From contig CM049309.1 of the NCBI GenBank assembly GCA_026874595.1, positions 43,229,079 through 43,293,078 of the forward strand: DNA of 64,000 nucleotides. The letters are read 5' to 3'. The first letter of the stretch is position 1. Each line of letters opens with the position of its first letter. Below, one piece after another: positions 59,935 through 64,000 of this stretch. The notes beneath the pieces are model-generated. The model had not been told where the DNA came from. It searched no databases and saw only the letters and a list, made by a program, of their open reading frames with translations. The position numbers and the translations under genes are program-made. This DNA comes from Sipunculus nudus (lineage: Eukaryota > Annelida > Sipuncula > Golfingiida > Sipunculidae).

Positions 59935-60757
59935 TAAACCATGGTTAACACAAAACTTGCATATTCTTTCCTCTCTATCCATTGGCGTAAACCTTCCCTT
60001 TCAATCATCAAATCATGACATGAACATCTCAATCTGGCTAGTGCTTGTTTATGCTTGGTATTAGTCACACACCGTAAATATTTCTCCATTGAGAGCATAG
60101 ATTTAAAAGTACCATATAAATTTAATTTAATATTTAATTCTACATCACAAGACCAGTTTTGTACTGCCACATCAATAATTCTTTCCTTTATTTTAGCTAA
60201 AAATATTCTAACGTCTCCTACTTCTTGATTCATCTATACATACCCAAAACCTGCGCTGCATATCATGCTTCATATATGTTTGTTTTCCATTCATATCTAG
60301 ATTATACAGCATATTGTATATACGTTTTGGATATCTATTATTCCCATAATGTAAAAGTTTTGTCCAATATTTTACACATCTTGATTGCTGACCAACATAC
60401 ATTGGATGCCTTCCAAACTCTCCCAATGATGCTGTTTTAGGAGCTGAAGAGCTAATTTTTAGTATGTACTTGCAAAATTTACATTGCACCTTTTCAGTTA
60501 TTTCACATCTTCCATAGCCCCACAGTTCTGAACCATATAATAATATCGGTGTGACCATACAATCAAATAGATAAAATAGCTGCCTCACTGATAAACAACT
60601 ATATTTTCTATAAAAGTTTTTTATGAGAGTCACTGCTTTTTCAGCCTGCATTGCCTGCTCTTTCTTTGTTTTATACCATGTCAATGTACTTGTAAATATG
60701 ACCCTTAAGTATCTATAGTCATTTACAATTTCAATTTGAGTATTTTAATAGTGCCAT
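59935..60757 (-). pseudogene. LINE ORF2 C-terminal remnant
   Basis: Two minus-strand frames overlapping by about 26 bp (60757-60208 and 60233-59934) are parts of one protein broken by a frameshift. The first reads NDYRYLRVIFTSTLTWYK, then QLFYLFDCMVTPILLYGSEL and FCKYILKISSSAP, the thumb and connection region of LINE reverse transcriptases downstream of YADD. The second has ALARLRCSCHDLMIERE, like the C-terminal tail. No catalytic core present. Confidence 0.8.
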
Positions 60758-60800
60758 TTCTCTATTCTTTTTAATGAATCCCCATGTCTAAAACTGGGAG

Positions 60801-60802
<2 letters not shown>

Positions 60803-60850
<48 letters not shown>

Positions 60851-60870
60851 CATTAATATATATATATATA
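60803..60870. repeat. (AT)n microsatellite
   Basis: Two AT tracts separated by about 17 bp. Confidence 0.95.
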
Positions 60871-60964
60871 GTGTAACATTTTAAGTCTGAAAACAAGAGG
60901 CAGTGTTTGTTAGCTGCATATGAAAGTGAACAGTAATTATCTAAACTTGACGTAAAAGTGACTG

Positions 60965-63280
60965 ACACACATGTTTTTATTCCCCTGTCGTAGGATGGAG
61001 GGACTACTAAAATGGTCAACGTCTGTCTGTTCATCCCACTCCATTCTTTAACCACATACATGTTTCTCCAAGACCCTTACTGCTTTCTTTACCAAATTTG
61101 ACAAATTTAATCACCACTTGACTGACATATGATTATAAACTGAAGGTGGCGCCACCTCTATTAATGACATACTGCACTACAAAATGGTCTTTTTTCACTT
61201 TCCTTCAGAAATGTCAGTAGATAGAAACACTTTAGACTTCAAATCATGTGGAAGGATTCCTTGGAGCTAGAGGAATTCAGTGAATACTCTATTAAATAGG
61301 ATCATTTTCTGACTGATGTTTCCACTAGAGTTCAAATTTGATGATTGTTAAATTTTCTGATTTCCCCTCCATCCATCTGTCCATCCTGCCCCATTCTTTT
61401 ACCAAATTTCTCTAAGGCCCTTTCTACTTTATTCACCAAATTTTACAGACTTACTCAGCACATGACTGACATGGGATTTTATCCCGCAGGTGGCACCACC
61501 TCTGTTCAACAGTTTTCCTTCAGATATGTCATTAAATAACCCTTTATCCTTCAAATCATCTGCAAGGATTCCTTGGAGCTAATTGAACTCAATGAATACC
61601 ATATTAAATAAGTTTATTTTCAGACTGATGTTTTCCTGCAGGTGGCGCCACCTCTGTTAAATGATTTTCTGTGCTCCAAAATGGTCTTTTTTAACTTTCT
61701 GTCAGATACGTTTGTAAATAAGAACACTTTAGCCTTCAAATCATATGCAAGGATTCCTTGGAGCTAAGGGAATTCAATGAATACTATATTGAATAAAATT
61801 ATTAGACCCTTGCTAAAGGAGGGAGTACTACTAAAATGATCCGCGTCTGTCCATCTGTCACACCCGTGCTTTTTTCCTTGATAGCTCCAAACCCCCTGCT
61901 GATTCCTTAACCCAATCTTAGTATATTTTTACACACATGTGAATCACATAAGCATGTAATTGTTTCCTGCTGGTGGCGCCACTTATGTTAGACCTGCTTA
62001 TTCTGGCCACAGTTGTGGTTTCCCTTTAAATTTGAGAAAGAATAGGAAAGCTGAAGCCTCTAAATCATATACACAGATTCCTTAGAGCAAGGGGATTAAA
62101 TAAATTCTAAATTGAATAGGATTATTTTTTAAATGATGGTTTAGTGTCTTTGAATTTTGCTGACTGGCAAATTCTGTATTGTCATAATTCCAATGTTTGT
62201 GCAAAATCTGCTATCTTTTATCTTGTGAGCTGCTGCAAAGATCAATACTATGTTTGGCGGACACAATCATCATGTGGCTGCTATTTGATATCTCACCAGC
62301 AGATGGCACCACCTGTGGTCATGTTTACTCTGTGAGGTAAAATGGTATTTTCTAGTTATTCTTGAAGTAGTCTGGAAATGTCAACTATATCATTCATATA
62401 TCCTGGAGCAAGAGTTATAAAATGCGTGTGACTTAAATATGCATTTAAACAGAAATAAAATGCATGTGAATCGTTAATTGTATCCCCAGATTGAGAAGTC
62501 AGGGATACTATGGTTTTGATATGGTTGCGTCGCCATAGATAAATCTTGTGACAGAGATAACTCAAGAAGGCTTTGACTGATCTTTTTAAAATTTTGCAAG
62601 CGCATAGATATTGGACAAAGGATGAAGCGTCTATAAAATGAAGTCATGATCTTTACTATGAGAGTGACTTTGTTTTTTGGTTATTTTTACATATAATCAC
62701 CCATATCTCAGCAGTGGTTAAATATATTTCCTCAAATAGCTGTATTATTTACTGAACTCTGGTGGCACCTCCTATAATTGTTTCACTGTTATATCCTTGT
62801 ACGCATCTATTTCAGGTAAATATTACACAACTAGGGAATGGTTTAAGCTATTTGCCTGAAATTTTACACAGCCATAGATCATGGATAGATTAATCACATA
62901 CATAAGACAGGGGGCACCACTCATTATTATTTTGTGTGCCTGCTCTTCTTTTTTAGTTGCATCTATTACACAAGACACCTTTGGATCCTGAATTATCCTA
63001 TTTCAACCAATCCCAAGGGAAAACATCTCATAGAAAATACCACACATTTGAGTTATGCATGACGCAGGGGACTCTTTGTGCCTCTGGCCCTTTATGGGGC
63101 ACAGTTGGTGATTTTCTTTCGCATGCGATATCCCATAGAGAATACAATGGATCTTTCTCAAATCGAAGGGAAGATTACTGCCTAGTAGGGCTCCTTCCCC
63201 ATTGAATTTCAGACCTGCAAAAGATCCAGAATTGCTACCAGAGCACAATCATTGCTCAGGGCAGAAATAAGGGCAGTAAT
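60965..63280. repeat. Palindrome-bearing repeat region
   Basis: Diverged units with GGTGGCGCCACCTC near 61145 and 61641, and variants at 61490, 61972 and 62284. Each is followed by AAGGATTCCTTGGAGCTA and AATTCAATGAATACT(A/C)TATT. Two openings of the type GGAGGGA(C/G)TACTACTAAAAT (near 60995 and 61823) suggest two adjacent elements. No coding content. Confidence 0.7.
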
Positions 63281-63394
63281 ACCAAGGGCAGAAAGGTATT
63301 TTTGCCACGCGGCAGTTGCTGGGCAGAAATGGCAATAGCAGGAACATGCCAACTCTGGATGGGATGTATTAAGGTATACACACTGTCCATCCGG

Positions 63395-63830
63395 TAACTT
63401 TTAGTGTTGCTACGATAACTTACAGGAGTATCAATTGATTTTCAAGAAACTCACCATAACTACTTACCAATAGATTATATCTCCCGAGTTTGATTATAGG
63501 CAAAATCCACACATATTTAATGAGGACTGTGGTCAGGAGGCTTTTTTGTGGTGTTGCTGCGATAACTTATCAGGAATATGGTGGATTTTGATGAAACTAA
63601 AAAGAAATATTTACCAATGTAACATCTTACATAAGTACGATTCCTGGCAAAATCCATGCATATTTAACCAGGTCCGAGTTCACCAGACTTTGGTGGTGCT
63701 GTGATGACATACCTAAAATCTGATGAATTTTCAAGAAACTGTTTATAAATATTAACCAATACAGTTTCTCACCTTAATTCAATTCCCAGCAAAATCCACA
63801 AATTTAATGAGATCAGAGTGTTCTCAAGAC
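63395..63830. repeat. ~150-bp tandem repeat, three units
   Basis: Units share GTTGCT(A/G)CGATAACTTA, TTTTCAAGAAACT/GATGAAACT and GGCAAAATCCA(C/T)(A/G)CATATTTAA, near 63410, 63552 and 63690. Confidence 0.8.
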
Positions 63831-64000
63831 ATCAGAAGGGCGTATAATGCACGTTTGCAGTGTTCTTGTTCTTATTTATGTATGTGTTGTCTCTTTCAGC
63901 GTGACTGATGGACAGGAAGTCAAGTGCCCATCCCGTATCATGATGAATTATCAAGATGACACCACAGCTTGTGATTAAACTACTAAAAAGGGGCAAGTGG

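Overview
This is an animal nuclear-genome window, most likely from a lophotrochozoan and probably a bivalve mollusc. The reasons are short exons with GT-AG introns, an AT-rich background with long (AT)n tracts, several non-LTR retrotransposon remnants, and large tandem-repeat transposons that carry the palindrome GGTGGCGCCACC. The species cannot be named from the sequence alone.

The core is a head-to-tail array of three caspase-family genes on the minus strand: A (5317-16329), B (22174-27643) and C (47802-52155). Each has four coding exons with identical intron phases (1, 0, 1). Exon 2 is exactly 179 bp in all three, and the splice sites agree. The conceptual proteins are 278, 260 and 258 residues, the size of a short-prodomain executioner caspase (p20 plus p10).

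The striking point is that none of the three has the catalytic cysteine. Where active caspases have QACRG, A reads Q-ASRG, B reads D-AARG and C reads E-GNRG. The catalytic histidine of the SHG motif is kept in A, Ser in B and Cys in C. The substrate-gripping Arg of the SWR motif is lost in all three. The frames are open, the p20/p10 scaffold is intact, and an F-D-A sequence in the inter-subunit linker is conserved, which looks like a caspase cleavage site. The cluster therefore looks like a family of maintained pseudocaspases: possible regulators, decoys or scaffolds of apoptosis or immunity that an active caspase could cut in trans.

Layout: 1-5.3 kb is repeat-rich DNA downstream of A. At 5.3-16.3 kb lies gene A, with tandem repeats in introns 1 and 3 and an antisense LINE in intron 2. 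At 16.3-22.2 kb is an intergenic stretch with a cluster of CRE-like TGACGTCA sites and a two-copy hairpin-like repeat. At 22.2-27.6 kb lies gene B. At 27.7-47.8 kb is a 20-kb repeat field. It holds a 2.4-kb repeat element, a 4.4-kb element with nine 336-bp tandem units nested inside another inverted-repeat element (whose uninterrupted copy is at 46.5 kb), an L1-like remnant, and a hAT-like element next to the end of gene C. At 47.8-52.2 kb lies gene C, with a clean 8-bp-duplication hAT MITE in intron 2. At 52.2-64 kb are an LTR with a proline-tRNA-type primer site, long (AT)n tracts, a LINE remnant and further tandem repeats. No other confident protein-coding gene was found.
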